A stretch of DNA of 64,000 nucleotides, taken from Pseudomonadales bacterium (GTDB lineage Bacteria; Pseudomonadota; Gammaproteobacteria; Pseudomonadales; Halieaceae). The notes beneath the pieces are model-generated. The model saw only the letters and a program-made list of their open reading frames with translations, was not told the DNA's origin and searched no databases. Position numbers and translations under genes: made by a program. This document shows, one piece after another, positions 32,770 to 41,568 of this stretch; the first letter of the stretch is position 1, and the number at the start of each line of letters is the position of its first letter. The stretch lies in assembly GCA_024234855.1 (NCBI GenBank), contig JACKNN010000005.1, positions 1 through 64,000 on the forward strand, read 5' to 3'.

Positions 32770-35011
32770 TGCGCTCTAACAGAGCCCTGGCTTCGGCCTG
32801 GAGTTCCTCATTGCCCTCGGCGGCCACCTCTTCCAGTATCTGGCGGGCACCGTCGTCGTCTCCCATATCCATGTAAGCGCGGGCGAGATCCAGTTTGGTG
32901 GACATGCCGTTGCTTTCGGCGGCAATGACCATGTCGCCGTCCAGGTCATCCCCGGCCAGATCGGCATCATCGAAATCCGCGGACAGATCGAGTTCATCGT
33001 CCAGGCTCTCGAGGGCGGGCTCCTCGATCTCCAGGCCGCCGAAGTCCGATTCCAGTTCACCGTCGAATTCGGCCAGCAGCCCCGCGTCATCCCTGTCGCC
33101 CTCGGTTGCGAAGCCTTCCCTCGCCGCTGCAGCCGTGCCGACACCCAGTGCCGTGCGCGCTGCGGCGATGCTGTCGGCATCACCGAGGGACTCGAGCTCG
33201 CTGAACTGCTGCTCAGCGGCGGAACGATTGCCCGTCTCCATGTAGAGCTGTACCAGTTTGAGCCGGTAGCCCGCGTTGTCGGGATCGTTGGCCAGCGCAT
33301 TCCTGAGCAGGTCGATAGCCTGGGGGTAGCGCCCGTAGGCGATATAGATTTCGGCTTCGGCGAGCGCATCGCTGCCCTCGTCAGAGACGTACTCGTCGTG
33401 CTTGCGCTGTCCGTAACCCCGGTTCGACTTGCCCGGTTCGGGACTCTCTAGCTCTTCGTCCAACGCCAGTGGCTCAACGGCGTCCTCTACTTCCAGTGCC
33501 TGGTCGGTGAGTTCGACGTCGGCGAAGACATCCCTGGCCGGCGCTGGCACCGCCACCGGGACATCATCCTCTGCCGCGTCCGAACCGCGACGGCGGATAT
33601 AGAATATGCCAAGCACCGCCAGCACGATCGCACCCAGCACGAACCACAAATTGCTGAAAAACCCTGTGGACTCATCGGGCTGGGCCGGTGCGGGAGGGGG
33701 TGCAACCGGCGCTTCCTCCGGTACCGGCGCGGGCTCTACTGCCGCGGCGGCGGGCGCTTCCACTGCCACTGCGGTTGCCGTTTCTACCTCAACAACCGGC
33801 GCCTCCACCGGCTCCTCGCCCGCGCTCGCTGTATCAGGCGCAGCGGCGGCCGGGACGTCGGCGATTTCGGCCGCGGGCATACCGGCCTCGGGGGCCTCCC
33901 CCGCCTGGTCTCCCGCTATCACGCCCTGCAGCGCGGCGATCTGGTCATCCTTGAGGGTGACAATACGCTGCAGGGTCTCGACCTGCTGCTCCATTGAGGC
34001 GAGCCGCTGTTCCAGTTCGCTACGCTCCAGCGCTGCCTTGTCTGCATTTTCCATGGCCGCCGCACTGGCACCGGCCGCCGCCTGCGGGGCCGCCGCTTCC
34101 GGCGTGTCCTCGGGTTCAGCCGAGATGCGCAGCGAAGGACCGCTGCCATAGCCGGTTTCCAGCGACTTGCCTTCGCGCCAGGCTTCATTCTGGTGGCGCA
34201 CTTCCGCGAGGGCCTGGTTCAGGTCACCGGAGCTGATCTCACCCTCGGTGGGCAGGTAAATGATATAACCGGCCTTGATCCGGTTGATGTTGCCACCGAT
34301 GAACGCATCCGGGTTGAGCCGCTGGATGTCGAGCATGGTCTGGTGTACTGACGCGCCGCCGGGACGTGCCTGGGCGGCTATCTGCCACAGGGTATCGTCG
34401 CGGTGGATCATGTAGCGGGTACCCGCCACCGGTGCCGGGGAGGTGCTCGCGTTGAAGCCGCGCGTGGGCATGGCCCCCGGCGCGAGGTTTGAATTCCTTA
34501 CGTCAACCCGGGTCCCGGTCGTTGCGACTACTTCCGATTTTTTTTTTGCGGGTTCGGGCTCGCCATCAACCTCCGCCACCCGGCTGCTGGCCGAAATAAC
34601 GGGATTGGTCTGGTCGAAAACGGGTGGATCCACCAGTACGGTGTACTCGCGCAGCAGGCGCCCGGAGGGCCAGCGCGCCTCGACGATAAAATCCAGGTAC
34701 GGCTCCAGCACCGGGTCTTCCGAGGTGATGAGGATACGGGCGCGGCCGTTGTCATCGATCTCGACATTAAAATTCAGACTGGTAAGAAAATAGGCGCGAT
34801 CAACACCCATCCGCTTGAAGTCTTCGGTGGTTGCCAGTCGGATCCGGATCTGGTCTTCGTGCAGACCACCGACATTGAGCAAGTCGACCTGTGCCCTGAG
34901 CGGTTCGTTCAGGTAAGAACCCAGGGTCATTTCCCCCAGGCCCATTGCCATCAACGAACTTGCCTGAACACACCCCAGTGAAAAAACTACAGCAGCAAAC
35001 TTTCGAGCCAT
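32762..35011 (-). CDS. fimV: FimV-like peptidoglycan-binding polar scaffold protein
   Basis: The 749-aa protein has an N-terminal signal-like segment, the FimV N-terminal domain (LGSYLNEPLRAQVDLLNVG, ITSEDPVLEPYLDFIVEARW), a LysM-like domain near residues 200-260 (YMIHRDDTLWQIAAQA), a coiled coil (ELEQRLASMEQQVETLQRI), an acidic Pro/Ala-rich stretch, a transmembrane helix near 455-475 (LWFVLGAIVLAVLGIFYI) and a cytoplasmic acidic TPR region with the C-terminal FimV helices (STKLDLARAYMDMGDDDGAR). In Pseudomonas FimV organises the pole for type IV pili and twitching. It is shorter than PAO1 FimV. Confidence 0.92.
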   Translation of the reverse strand: MARKFAAVVFSLGCVQASSLMAMGLGEMTLGSYLNEPLRAQVDLLNVGGLHEDQIRIRLATTEDFKRMGVDRAYFLTSLNFNVEIDDNGRARILITSEDPVLEPYLDFIVEARWPSGRLLREYTVLVDPPVFDQTNPVISASSRVAEVDGEPEPAKKKSEVVATTGTRVDVRNSNLAPGAMPTRGFNASTSPAPVAGTRYMIHRDDTLWQIAAQARPGGASVHQTMLDIQRLNPDAFIGGNINRIKAGYIIYLPTEGEISSGDLNQALAEVRHQNEAWREGKSLETGYGSGPSLRISAEPEDTPEAAAPQAAAGASAAAMENADKAALERSELEQRLASMEQQVETLQRIVTLKDDQIAALQGVIAGDQAGEAPEAGMPAAEIADVPAAAAPDTASAGEEPVEAPVVEVETATAVAVEAPAAAAVEPAPVPEEAPVAPPPAPAQPDESTGFFSNLWFVLGAIVLAVLGIFYIRRRGSDAAEDDVPVAVPAPARDVFADVELTDQALEVEDAVEPLALDEELESPEPGKSNRGYGQRKHDEYVSDEGSDALAEAEIYIAYGRYPQAIDLLRNALANDPDNAGYRLKLVQLYMETGNRSAAEQQFSELESLGDADSIAAARTALGVGTAAAAREGFATEGDRDDAGLLAEFDGELESDFGGLEIEEPALESLDDELDLSADFDDADLAGDDLDGDMVIAAESNGMSTKLDLARAYMDMGDDDGARQILEEVAAEGNEELQAEARALLERIG

Positions 35012-35212
35012 ACCGATGCCTAATTATTTTTCCTGCTTTATCCTACACCGGCCTCCCCAAGGTCCGGCAACTGGTTCGGAATACGATTGGCACGACGCCC
35101 GCAAATTGCCCCTACAGACGCTTGCGCTACCGGCTGAAACGTAGCGCTAAATGGTGCCTCCGTGCACTCTCTATATTCCGAATTACCGTCAAGTATCAGT
35201 GATGTACCAGCA

Positions 35213-36238
35213 TTAATCAAGGTAAGTTGTTATCAAGCTTTCAGCAATTTGCACACTATTGAGGGCGGCCCCCTTGCGCACATTATCGGACACAATCCAC
35301 AGGTCCAGGCCCCGCGGGTGGGAGATATCCTCGCGGATCCGACCCACGAAAACCGGGTCCTGGCCGGCCGCCTCCACCACCGGGGTGGGGTAGCCGCCGT
35401 CATTGCGCTCATCGACAACCGTGACGCCCGGCGCCTGCTCCAGCAGGGCGCGGGCCTCGGCGGCGCTGATTTTGTCTACCGTTTCTATATGCACCGCCTC
35501 GGAATGGCCAAAAAAGACCGGAATCCGCACACAGGTCGGGTTTACCTGGATGGAGGGGTCGCCAAATATCTTGCGGGTCTCCCACACCATCTTCATTTCC
35601 TCACGGGTATAGCCGTTGTCCTGGAACACATCGATATGAGGGATGGCATTGAAGGCGATCTGGCGCGGGTAGACCTCGCACTCGATTTCCTGGCCGTTGA
35701 GCAGGCGCGCGGTCTGCCCCGCCAGTTCTTCGATAGCCTCTTTGCCGGTACCGGACACCGCCTGGTAAGTGGCCACGTTGATGCGCTCGATGCCGACCGC
35801 ATCGTAGATGGGCTTCAGGGCCACCAGCATCTGGATGGTGGAGCAATTGGGGTTGGCGATGATATTGCGGGTGGTGTAACCCGCCAGCGCCTCGATATTG
35901 ACCTCGGGCACGATCAGCGGAATGTCCTCATCCTGGCGAAAATGCGAGGTATTGTCGATCACTACGCAGCCCGCCGCGCCCGCTTTCGGGGCGAATTCGG
36001 CGGAAATACTGCCGCCGGCAGAAAACAGGCCGATCTGCGCCTTGCTGAAATCGAACTCGGCCAGATCCGTCACCGGAATCGACTTGCCGTGGAACATGAT
36101 GGTCTTGCCGGCGGAGCGGCTGCTGGCCAGCGGGTACAGGTTGCGCACCGGAAACTTGCGCTGCTCGAGAATGGCGATCATCGCCTCCCCCACCGCGCCG
36201 GTTGCCCCCACCACTGCCACATCGTATAACTTGCTCAT
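35213..36238 (-). CDS. asd: Aspartate-semialdehyde dehydrogenase
   Basis: The 341-aa NADP-dependent enzyme makes aspartate semialdehyde for Lys, Thr, Met and diaminopimelate. Motifs are VAVVGATGAVGEAMIAIL (dinucleotide binding), the catalytic cysteine in ANPNCSTIQM (about 133), and PHIDVFQDNGYTREEMKM and RIPVFFGHSEAVHI. It lies between leuB (30 bp upstream) and fimV (201 bp downstream), exactly as in pseudomonads. The 201-bp gap before fimV has no gene. Confidence 0.96.
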   Translation of the reverse strand: MSKLYDVAVVGATGAVGEAMIAILEQRKFPVRNLYPLASSRSAGKTIMFHGKSIPVTDLAEFDFSKAQIGLFSAGGSISAEFAPKAGAAGCVVIDNTSHFRQDEDIPLIVPEVNIEALAGYTTRNIIANPNCSTIQMLVALKPIYDAVGIERINVATYQAVSGTGKEAIEELAGQTARLLNGQEIECEVYPRQIAFNAIPHIDVFQDNGYTREEMKMVWETRKIFGDPSIQVNPTCVRIPVFFGHSEAVHIETVDKISAAEARALLEQAPGVTVVDERNDGGYPTPVVEAAGQDPVFVGRIREDISHPRGLDLWIVSDNVRKGAALNSVQIAESLITTYLD

Positions 36239-36268
36239 CTGTCTTGTTCCTCCCTACTGTTTATCCGA

Positions 36269-37348
36269 TCAGGCCCGCAGGGCCGCTATTACCGCCTCGC
36301 CCATGGCAGCGGTATTCACCAGCTGCTGCCCGGGGGTGTGGATGTCCGGGGTGCGCAGGCCCGCATCGAGCACCGCCCCCACCGCCCGCTCAATGGCATC
36401 CGCCGCCGCCGGGCAGGCCAGGGTGTAGCGCAGCATCATCGCCACCGACAGGATAGTCGCCAGCGGATTGGCTTTACCCTGTCCGGCGATATCCGGGGCG
36501 CTGCCGTGGCAGGGCTCATACATACCCCGGCCGGCCTCGTCCAGCGAAGCCGACGGCAGCATGCCGATCGAGCCGGTGAGCATCGCGGCCGCATCCGACA
36601 GGATATCGCCGAACATGTTACCAGTAACCAGCACGTCGAACTGCTTGGGCGCTCGCAGCAACTGCATGGCGGCATTATCTACGTACATATGGCTGAGTTC
36701 GACGTCCGGGTACTCGGCTCCGACCTCGTCCATCACCTCGCGCCAGAGCACCGTCACCTCCAGCACGTTCGCCTTGTCCACCGAGCAGACCCGGCGATCG
36801 CGCTTGCGGGCGAGATTAAACGCCAGGTGGGCGATCCTGCGTATCTCCGACTCGCGGTAGACATAGGTGTTGAAGCCCTCGCGCTCACCATTGTCCAGGA
36901 TGCGTATTCCCCGCGGTTCGCCGAAGTAAATCCCGCCGGTCAACTCGCGCACGATCAGTATATCCAGGCCCGCCACCACCTCGGGCTTGAGGCTGGAGGC
37001 GTCCGCCAGTTGCGGGTAAAGAATGGCGGGGCGCAGGTTGCCGAACAACTGCAATTCGGAGCGTATGCCCAACAGGCCGCGCTCGGGACGCAGGTGGCGC
37101 TCCACCCCGTCCCACTTCGGACCGCCCACGGCGCCCAGCAAAATGGCGTCCGCCGCTTTTGCACTGGCCAGTGTTGCCGGCGGCAGGGGCACACCGGTGG
37201 CATCGATGGCGGCGCCGCCGAGCAGGCCGTGTTCCAGCGCCAGGTCGAGGCCGAACCGGGCGTCCACTGACTCGAGGACCTTGACCGCCTCGGCCATGAT
37301 TTCAGGGCCGATGTAATCGCCGGGAAGGACCAGTATCTTTTTCGCCAT
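36269..37348 (-). CDS. leuB: 3-isopropylmalate dehydrogenase
   Basis: The 359-aa NAD-dependent beta-decarboxylating dehydrogenase makes 2-oxoisocaproate in leucine synthesis. Motifs are VLPGDYIGPEIMAEA, RELTGGIYFGEPRG, SVDKANVLEVTVLWREV and the signature NMFGDILSDAAAMLTGSIGM with the metal-binding aspartates. EPCHGSAPDIAGQGKANP is the NAD-binding loop. It follows leuD by 17 bp in leuC-leuD-leuB. Confidence 0.97.
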   Translation of the reverse strand: MAKKILVLPGDYIGPEIMAEAVKVLESVDARFGLDLALEHGLLGGAAIDATGVPLPPATLASAKAADAILLGAVGGPKWDGVERHLRPERGLLGIRSELQLFGNLRPAILYPQLADASSLKPEVVAGLDILIVRELTGGIYFGEPRGIRILDNGEREGFNTYVYRESEIRRIAHLAFNLARKRDRRVCSVDKANVLEVTVLWREVMDEVGAEYPDVELSHMYVDNAAMQLLRAPKQFDVLVTGNMFGDILSDAAAMLTGSIGMLPSASLDEAGRGMYEPCHGSAPDIAGQGKANPLATILSVAMMLRYTLACPAAADAIERAVGAVLDAGLRTPDIHTPGQQLVNTAAMGEAVIAALRA

Positions 37349-37365
37349 GTTGTCTGTTGCTCCGC

Positions 37366-38013
37366 TTATTTGATGACGTCGAACAGCCAGGGCGAGCGTT
37401 CCCTCGCGGCCTGTTCATAGGCGCGGATGGCGGCGCCGTCCTCCAGGGTGAGGCCGATATCGTCCAGCCCCTTCAGCAGGCAGTGGCGCCGGAATTCATC
37501 AACCTCGAACTCGTAGACCTCGCCGGTGGGCGTGGTGACCTGCTGCGCTTCCAGGTCCACTGTCAGCTCGTAGCCCTCGGTGGCATACATCTGCTCGAAC
37601 AGGGTGTCGACGATGGCGGCGTCCAGCACGATGGGCAGGATGCCATTCTTGAAACAGTTGTTGTAAAAGATATCGGCAAAGCTGGGTGCAATGAGGCAGC
37701 GAAAGCCGTGATCCTCCAGTGCCCAGGGGGCGTGCTCGCGACTGGAGCCGCAGCCGAAATTTTCCCGCGCCAGCAGGATACCCGCACCCTGGTAGCGGGC
37801 CTGGTTGAGCGGAAAATCGGGATTCTGCGGCCGCCTGCTGCAGTCCTGCCCGGGGTAGCCCTCGTCCATGTAGCGCAGGTCGTCAAACAGGTGGGGGCCA
37901 AAGCCGCTGCGCCTGATCGATTTCAGGAACTGCTTGGGAATGATCAGGTCGGTGTCCACATTGGCCCGGTCCATCGGCGCCACCCGGCTTCTTTCGGCGA
38001 TAAAACTTTTCAT
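37366..38013 (-). CDS. leuD: 3-isopropylmalate dehydratase small subunit
   Basis: The 215-aa swivel-domain subunit pairs with LeuC for isomerisation of 2- to 3-isopropylmalate. Visible are NVDTDLIIPKQFLKSI, NFGCGSSREHAPWAL and the region CLIAPSFADIFYNNCFKNG. Its ATG overlaps the leuC stop by 4 nt (38010-38013), coupling the two subunits. Confidence 0.97.
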   Translation of the reverse strand: MKSFIAERSRVAPMDRANVDTDLIIPKQFLKSIRRSGFGPHLFDDLRYMDEGYPGQDCSRRPQNPDFPLNQARYQGAGILLARENFGCGSSREHAPWALEDHGFRCLIAPSFADIFYNNCFKNGILPIVLDAAIVDTLFEQMYATEGYELTVDLEAQQVTTPTGEVYEFEVDEFRRHCLLKGLDDIGLTLEDGAAIRAYEQAARERSPWLFDVIK

Positions 38014-39443
38014 ACCTGTTCCTCCTGCCAGTCGCGCACGTCGACAAAATGGCCCGCTACCGCTGCCGCCGCTGCCATGGCGGGACTCACCAGGTGGGTG
38101 CGACCGCCAAAACCCTGGCGGCCCTCGAAATTGCGGTTGGAGGTGGAGGCGCAGTGCTCCCCCGCCCCCAGCTTATCGGCATTCATCGCCAGGCACATGG
38201 AGCAGCCCGGCTCGCGCCACTCCATCCCGGCATCCAGAAACACCCTGTCCAGGCCCTCGGCCTCGGCCTGCTTTTTCACTTCGCCGGATCCGGGCACCAC
38301 CAGCGCCTGCTTGACCGACGCCGCTACCCGCCTGCCCCTGACCACTGCCGCGGCCGCCCGTAAATCCTCTATACGCGAGTTGGTACACGAGCCGATAAAG
38401 ACCCGGTCGGGCCTGATTGCGGTAATCGCCGTGCCGGGCTGCAGGCCCATGTACTCCAGCGCGCGCTCCACTGCCGCCCGCCGGGTAGGGCTGTCGATGC
38501 TGGCCGGGTCGGGCAGGTGGCCGTCGATGGGCAGCACCATCTCGGGCGAGGTGCCCCAGGTGACCTGCGGCTTGATGTCCTCGCCGCGCAATTCCACCAC
38601 CCGGTCGAAGACCGCATCGGCGTCGCTGTGCAGATCGCGCCAGGCGGCAACGGCCCGATCCCACATTGCGCCCCGGGGGGCAAAAGTGCGGCCTTTGACA
38701 TACGCCAGCGTGGTGTCATCCACCGCCACCATGCCCATGCGCGCGCCGGCTTCGATCGACATATTGCACATGGTCATACGGCCTTCCATGCTCATGTTGC
38801 GCACTACCTCGCCACCGAATTCGATGGCGTAGCCACTGCCGCCGGCGGTGCCGATTGCGCCGATGACCGCCAGCACCACGTCCTTGGCGGTCACCCCGGT
38901 CTGCAGGGCGCCGTCGATGCGCACCAGCATGTTCTTCATCTTCTGCTGGATCAGGCACTGGGTAGCCAGCACATGCTCCACCTCCGAGGTGCCGATACCG
39001 TGGGCCAGGGCGCCCAGTGCACCGTGGGTCGAGGTATGGGAGTCGCCGCAGACCACGGTCATGCCGGGCAGGGTCGCGCCCTGCTCCGGGCCCACCACGT
39101 GCACGATACCCTGGCGCCGGTCGTTGATTTCAAACTCGACGATGTCGTAATCCCGGCAGTTATCATCCAGGGTCTGTACCTGCAGCCGCGAAATCGGGTC
39201 GGCTATGGCCGCGACGCCGCCGCTGCGCTCCACCTGCTCGGTGGGGACATTGTGGTCGGGCGTCGCCAGGTTGGCGTCCCGCCGCCACAGCGAGCGGCCG
39301 GCCAGGCGCAGCCCTTCAAAAGCCTGGGGCGAGGTCACCTCGTGTATCAGGTGACGGTCGATATAGATAATGGCGCTGCCATCGTCGCGCTGCACCACCA
39401 CGTGGTCGCGCCATAACTTGTCGTACAACGTCTGTCCGGCCAT
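38010..39443 (-). CDS. leuC: 3-isopropylmalate dehydratase large subunit
   Basis: The 477-aa [4Fe-4S] aconitase-family subunit works with LeuD. Motifs are HLIHEVTSPQAFEGL, VCGDSHTSTHGALGALAHG, the cluster-cysteine segments FIGSCTNSRIEDLRAAA and EPGCSMCLAMNADKL, and FEGRQGFGGRTHLVSP. I choose ATG 39443, with GAGG 8 nt upstream, over a GTG three codons earlier. It is the promoter-proximal gene of the minus-strand biosynthetic block and is divergent from a LysR-type regulator. Confidence 0.97.
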   Translation of the reverse strand: MAGQTLYDKLWRDHVVVQRDDGSAIIYIDRHLIHEVTSPQAFEGLRLAGRSLWRRDANLATPDHNVPTEQVERSGGVAAIADPISRLQVQTLDDNCRDYDIVEFEINDRRQGIVHVVGPEQGATLPGMTVVCGDSHTSTHGALGALAHGIGTSEVEHVLATQCLIQQKMKNMLVRIDGALQTGVTAKDVVLAVIGAIGTAGGSGYAIEFGGEVVRNMSMEGRMTMCNMSIEAGARMGMVAVDDTTLAYVKGRTFAPRGAMWDRAVAAWRDLHSDADAVFDRVVELRGEDIKPQVTWGTSPEMVLPIDGHLPDPASIDSPTRRAAVERALEYMGLQPGTAITAIRPDRVFIGSCTNSRIEDLRAAAAVVRGRRVAASVKQALVVPGSGEVKKQAEAEGLDRVFLDAGMEWREPGCSMCLAMNADKLGAGEHCASTSNRNFEGRQGFGGRTHLVSPAMAAAAAVAGHFVDVRDWQEEQV

Positions 39444-39494
39444 GGGACTCACCTCTGGTTGAAAATTCGCTGGATGGACTATTTCAGGCAGGGA

Positions 39495-39523
39495 ATTATG
39501 GGCTTGCCTTTTTAATAACTCAA
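39495..39523 (-). promoter_or_regulatory. Promoter of leuC operon
   Basis: On the minus strand TTGAGT (39523-39518), a 17-nt spacer and CATAAT (39500-39495) give a leader of roughly 45 nt before the leuC ATG. That leader is too short for a leucine-rich attenuator peptide, so control probably comes from the divergent LysR-type regulator. Confidence 0.65.
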
Positions 39524-39532
39524 ATTTATTAT
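39504..39532 (+). promoter_or_regulatory. Promoter of the divergent lysR-type gene
   Basis: TTGCCT (39504-39509), a 17-nt spacer and TATTAT (39527-39532) lie in the AT-rich divergent region and overlap the leuC promoter on the other strand. Transcription would start near 39539, just before the palindrome at 39546-39560. Confidence 0.55.
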
Positions 39533-39545
39533 TTTTATATATTGC

Positions 39546-39567
39546 ATTCCTATTAGGAATTAATAGG
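39546..39567. promoter_or_regulatory. LysR-type operator (T-N11-A palindrome) overlapping the regulator's ribosome-binding site
   Basis: ATTCCTA-T-TAGGAAT (39546-39560) is a perfect 7-bp-arm palindrome that contains a T-N11-A LysR box. A second interlocked dyad, CCTATTA-N5-TAATAGG (39549-39567), reaches into the GTG start codon. The AGGA at 39555-39558 is also the Shine-Dalgarno of the regulator, so a bound protein would block its own expression. Confidence 0.6.
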
Positions 39568-40436
39568 TGGATACCCAGAACCTCAAGGCCTTCCTGCTGG
39601 TGGCGGAGTACGGATCCTTTTCACTGGCGGCTGAAAAACTGCACCTGACCCAGCCCGCCGTCAGTAAACGGGTCGCACTGCTGGAGGAACAACTCGGCGC
39701 CAGCCTGTTTGACCGGATCGGCCGCAACATCGGCCTGACCGAGGCGGGCCGGGCACTGCTGCCCCACGCAAGGGCTGTACAGTCGGAACTCGATGCGGCG
39801 CAGCAGTCCGTGCGCGACCTGTCAGGCGCCGTCGCCGGCCAGTTGCGCCTGGCCACCAGCCACCACATCGGCCTGCACCGGTTACCCCCGGTACTCAGCG
39901 CGTTCAGCAAGGCCTACAGCGGGGTACTGATCGATATCGACTTCATGGACTCGGAGCAGGCCTACGAACGGATCATGCAGGGCAGGGCCGAACTCGCCAT
40001 CGTCACCCTGGCGCCGGTGCGCGAGGCCAGTGTCGTCACCCTGCCGATCTGGCCCGACCCGCTGGATTTCATGGTGGGGATTCACCACCCGCTGGCCCAG
40101 CACACCGGCCTCGACCTGCGGGCCCTGAGCGAGCACCCGGCCATTCTACCCGGCCTCAATACCTACACCGGCCAGATTGTGGCCAGGTTGTTTGACAGCC
40201 ACCACCTGGGCCTGCAGGTGTCCATGGCCACCAATTATCTTGAAACGATTCGCATGATGGCCTCGGTGGGGCTGGGCTGGACCGTACTGCCGCGCAGCAT
40301 GCTGGACGAGACGCTCGTCGCCTTACAGGTAGGGGATACGGGCATCGCCCGCACCCTGGGCATCGTCTACCACCGGGGCCGCAGCCTGTCGCGCGCTGCC
40401 CGGGCGTTTATCGAGGTGGTGCAGGCGTCGGCATAG
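39567..40436 (+). CDS. LysR-type transcriptional regulator, probable leu operon regulator
   Basis: The 289-aa protein has an N-terminal winged helix-turn-helix (LKAFLLVAEYGSFSLAAEKL, then TQPAVSKRVALLEEQLG and LFDRIGRNIGLTEAG) and a periplasmic-binding-like effector domain beginning near residue 90 (GQLRLATSHHIGLHRLP). The start is GTG 39567 with AGGA 8 nt upstream. It is divergent from leuC with about 120 bp between them, the same arrangement as the LysR gene beside leuC in pseudomonads. Control of leuCDB in response to a pathway intermediate is inferred from position. Confidence 0.9.
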   Translation: MDTQNLKAFLLVAEYGSFSLAAEKLHLTQPAVSKRVALLEEQLGASLFDRIGRNIGLTEAGRALLPHARAVQSELDAAQQSVRDLSGAVAGQLRLATSHHIGLHRLPPVLSAFSKAYSGVLIDIDFMDSEQAYERIMQGRAELAIVTLAPVREASVVTLPIWPDPLDFMVGIHHPLAQHTGLDLRALSEHPAILPGLNTYTGQIVARLFDSHHLGLQVSMATNYLETIRMMASVGLGWTVLPRSMLDETLVALQVGDTGIARTLGIVYHRGRSLSRAARAFIEVVQASA

Positions 40437-40438
40437 GC

Positions 40439-40918
40439 TCACTCGCCGAGAAAACCCGGCGTCCGGTCGCCGATAGCGCCGGGTTTTACCATGCCCTTGT
40501 GATCGGGCAGGTAAAAGGTGCCGTTGAACCTCGCCACCACCCCCTGGCCATTGACGATCGCGCCACTGCAGAAGCCAAAGCGTCGCTTTACCGTCACCAG
40601 GTGCACGTCGGCCTGTATCCACTGGCCGATGCGAGCCGCCGAAATAAAATCGACAGCGAGATTGATGGTCGGGCTGCCCGCCAGCACCCCGCGCGCCACA
40701 TTCACACCGTTGGCGGCGGCAATATCCGCCAGGGTCATCAGCACACCGCCATGGCAGATGCCCATCAGATTACCGTGGTGCTGCTGCACCACCAGGCCGA
40801 AACTGACCGAGTCGCCCTCGATCCGGCGGTAGCTGGGTTGAATGGTATCGGTGAATCCCAGGCCCGTGGGCACGGGAATGAAGCCCGCCGGCACGGTCTC
40901 TACACTTATTTCACTCAT
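40439..40918 (-). CDS. PaaI-family hotdog-fold thioesterase
   Basis: The 159-aa protein has the hotdog thioesterase pattern GICHGGVLMTLADIAAANGV, with the HGG segment at the acyl-CoA site, and later the strand INLAVDFISAARIGQWIQAD. It probably hydrolyses a short- or medium-chain acyl-CoA or aryl-CoA; the substrate cannot be read from sequence. It converges on the LysR gene with a 2-bp gap and precedes the flavodoxin-like gene's stop-proximal side in the same operon (14 bp). Confidence 0.85.
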   Translation of the reverse strand: MSEISVETVPAGFIPVPTGLGFTDTIQPSYRRIEGDSVSFGLVVQQHHGNLMGICHGGVLMTLADIAAANGVNVARGVLAGSPTINLAVDFISAARIGQWIQADVHLVTVKRRFGFCSGAIVNGQGVVARFNGTFYLPDHKGMVKPGAIGDRTPGFLGE

Positions 40919-40932
40919 AGCGGGTCATAGCC

Positions 40933-41388
40933 TCAAAAAATACCCATCGCCAGGCCGGTGGCAAAAGCCGCGCCCAACTCCCCTGCGGCCCGCAGGTGGG
41001 CCTCGGTCACTTCACCCCGCAGGATTACCGGCTCCGCGGCCGGGGGAAACGGGTAGCCGGACATAATCCGCTGCAGTTGGCGCACCGCGCCGCGGCCGTC
41101 ATTGCCCGCGCTGACCAGCAGGGCGTAGGGCAGCACCAGTTCATGCGCTATCGCGGGGTAGAACGTCCGGTCGAGAAAATCCTTCATACCGCCGCTCAGG
41201 GCAGCGGAATTTTCCGCGGCGACCAGTAGTACCCCCTGCGCCCGTCGCAGGTCTTCCACCCCCGCATCCCAGGCGCGCCGCACCACCACCTCCACGCCGG
41301 TCTCCGCCAGCGCGCCGCGCCAGGCGGCCCTGGCCAGTTGCGCACTGGCGCCACTCTGGCTGTGATAGGCGATAAGGAGTGATTTCAT
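40933..41388 (-). CDS. Flavodoxin-like NAD(P)H-dependent FMN reductase
   Basis: The 151-aa flavodoxin-fold protein opens with a phosphate-binding loop (LIAYHSQSGASAQLARAA, residues 4-21) and has a second flavin-contacting segment, AAENSAALSGGMKDFLDRTF. It resembles flavodoxin/NADPH-dependent FMN reductase-type proteins. I start at ATG 41388 (MKSLLIAYHS) with AAGGAGT-like sequence on the opposite strand only; longer frames give an unlikely N terminus. It likely forms a two-gene unit with the hotdog thioesterase. Confidence 0.8.
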   Translation of the reverse strand: MKSLLIAYHSQSGASAQLARAAWRGALAETGVEVVVRRAWDAGVEDLRRAQGVLLVAAENSAALSGGMKDFLDRTFYPAIAHELVLPYALLVSAGNDGRGAVRQLQRIMSGYPFPPAAEPVILRGEVTEAHLRAAGELGAAFATGLAMGIF

Positions 41389-41538
41389 AGGGCCCCGACA
41401 GATCCGCACCGTGCCGATTGGAACACAGCCCGCCCGGACTGTCATGTGCCGCCAACACTCGCTGCCTGGCCGCACCGCAGCGATTGTTTGATGGGCACTA
41501 CATCGGCAGGCAAATGCTCAAGCTGGCAGAGTCGGAAT

Positions 41539-41568
41539 AGTTATCCACAGGATATACTGTGGATAACT
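41539..41568. promoter_or_regulatory. 30-bp palindrome containing two inverted perfect DnaA boxes
   Basis: AGTTATCCACAG (41539-41550) and CTGTGGATAACT (41557-41568) are perfect 12-bp inverted arms with the 6-bp centre GATATA. Each arm holds TTATCCACA, the consensus DnaA box (41541-41549 on plus, 41558-41566 on minus). It is between the flavodoxin-like gene and rlmKL. Confidence 0.65.
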
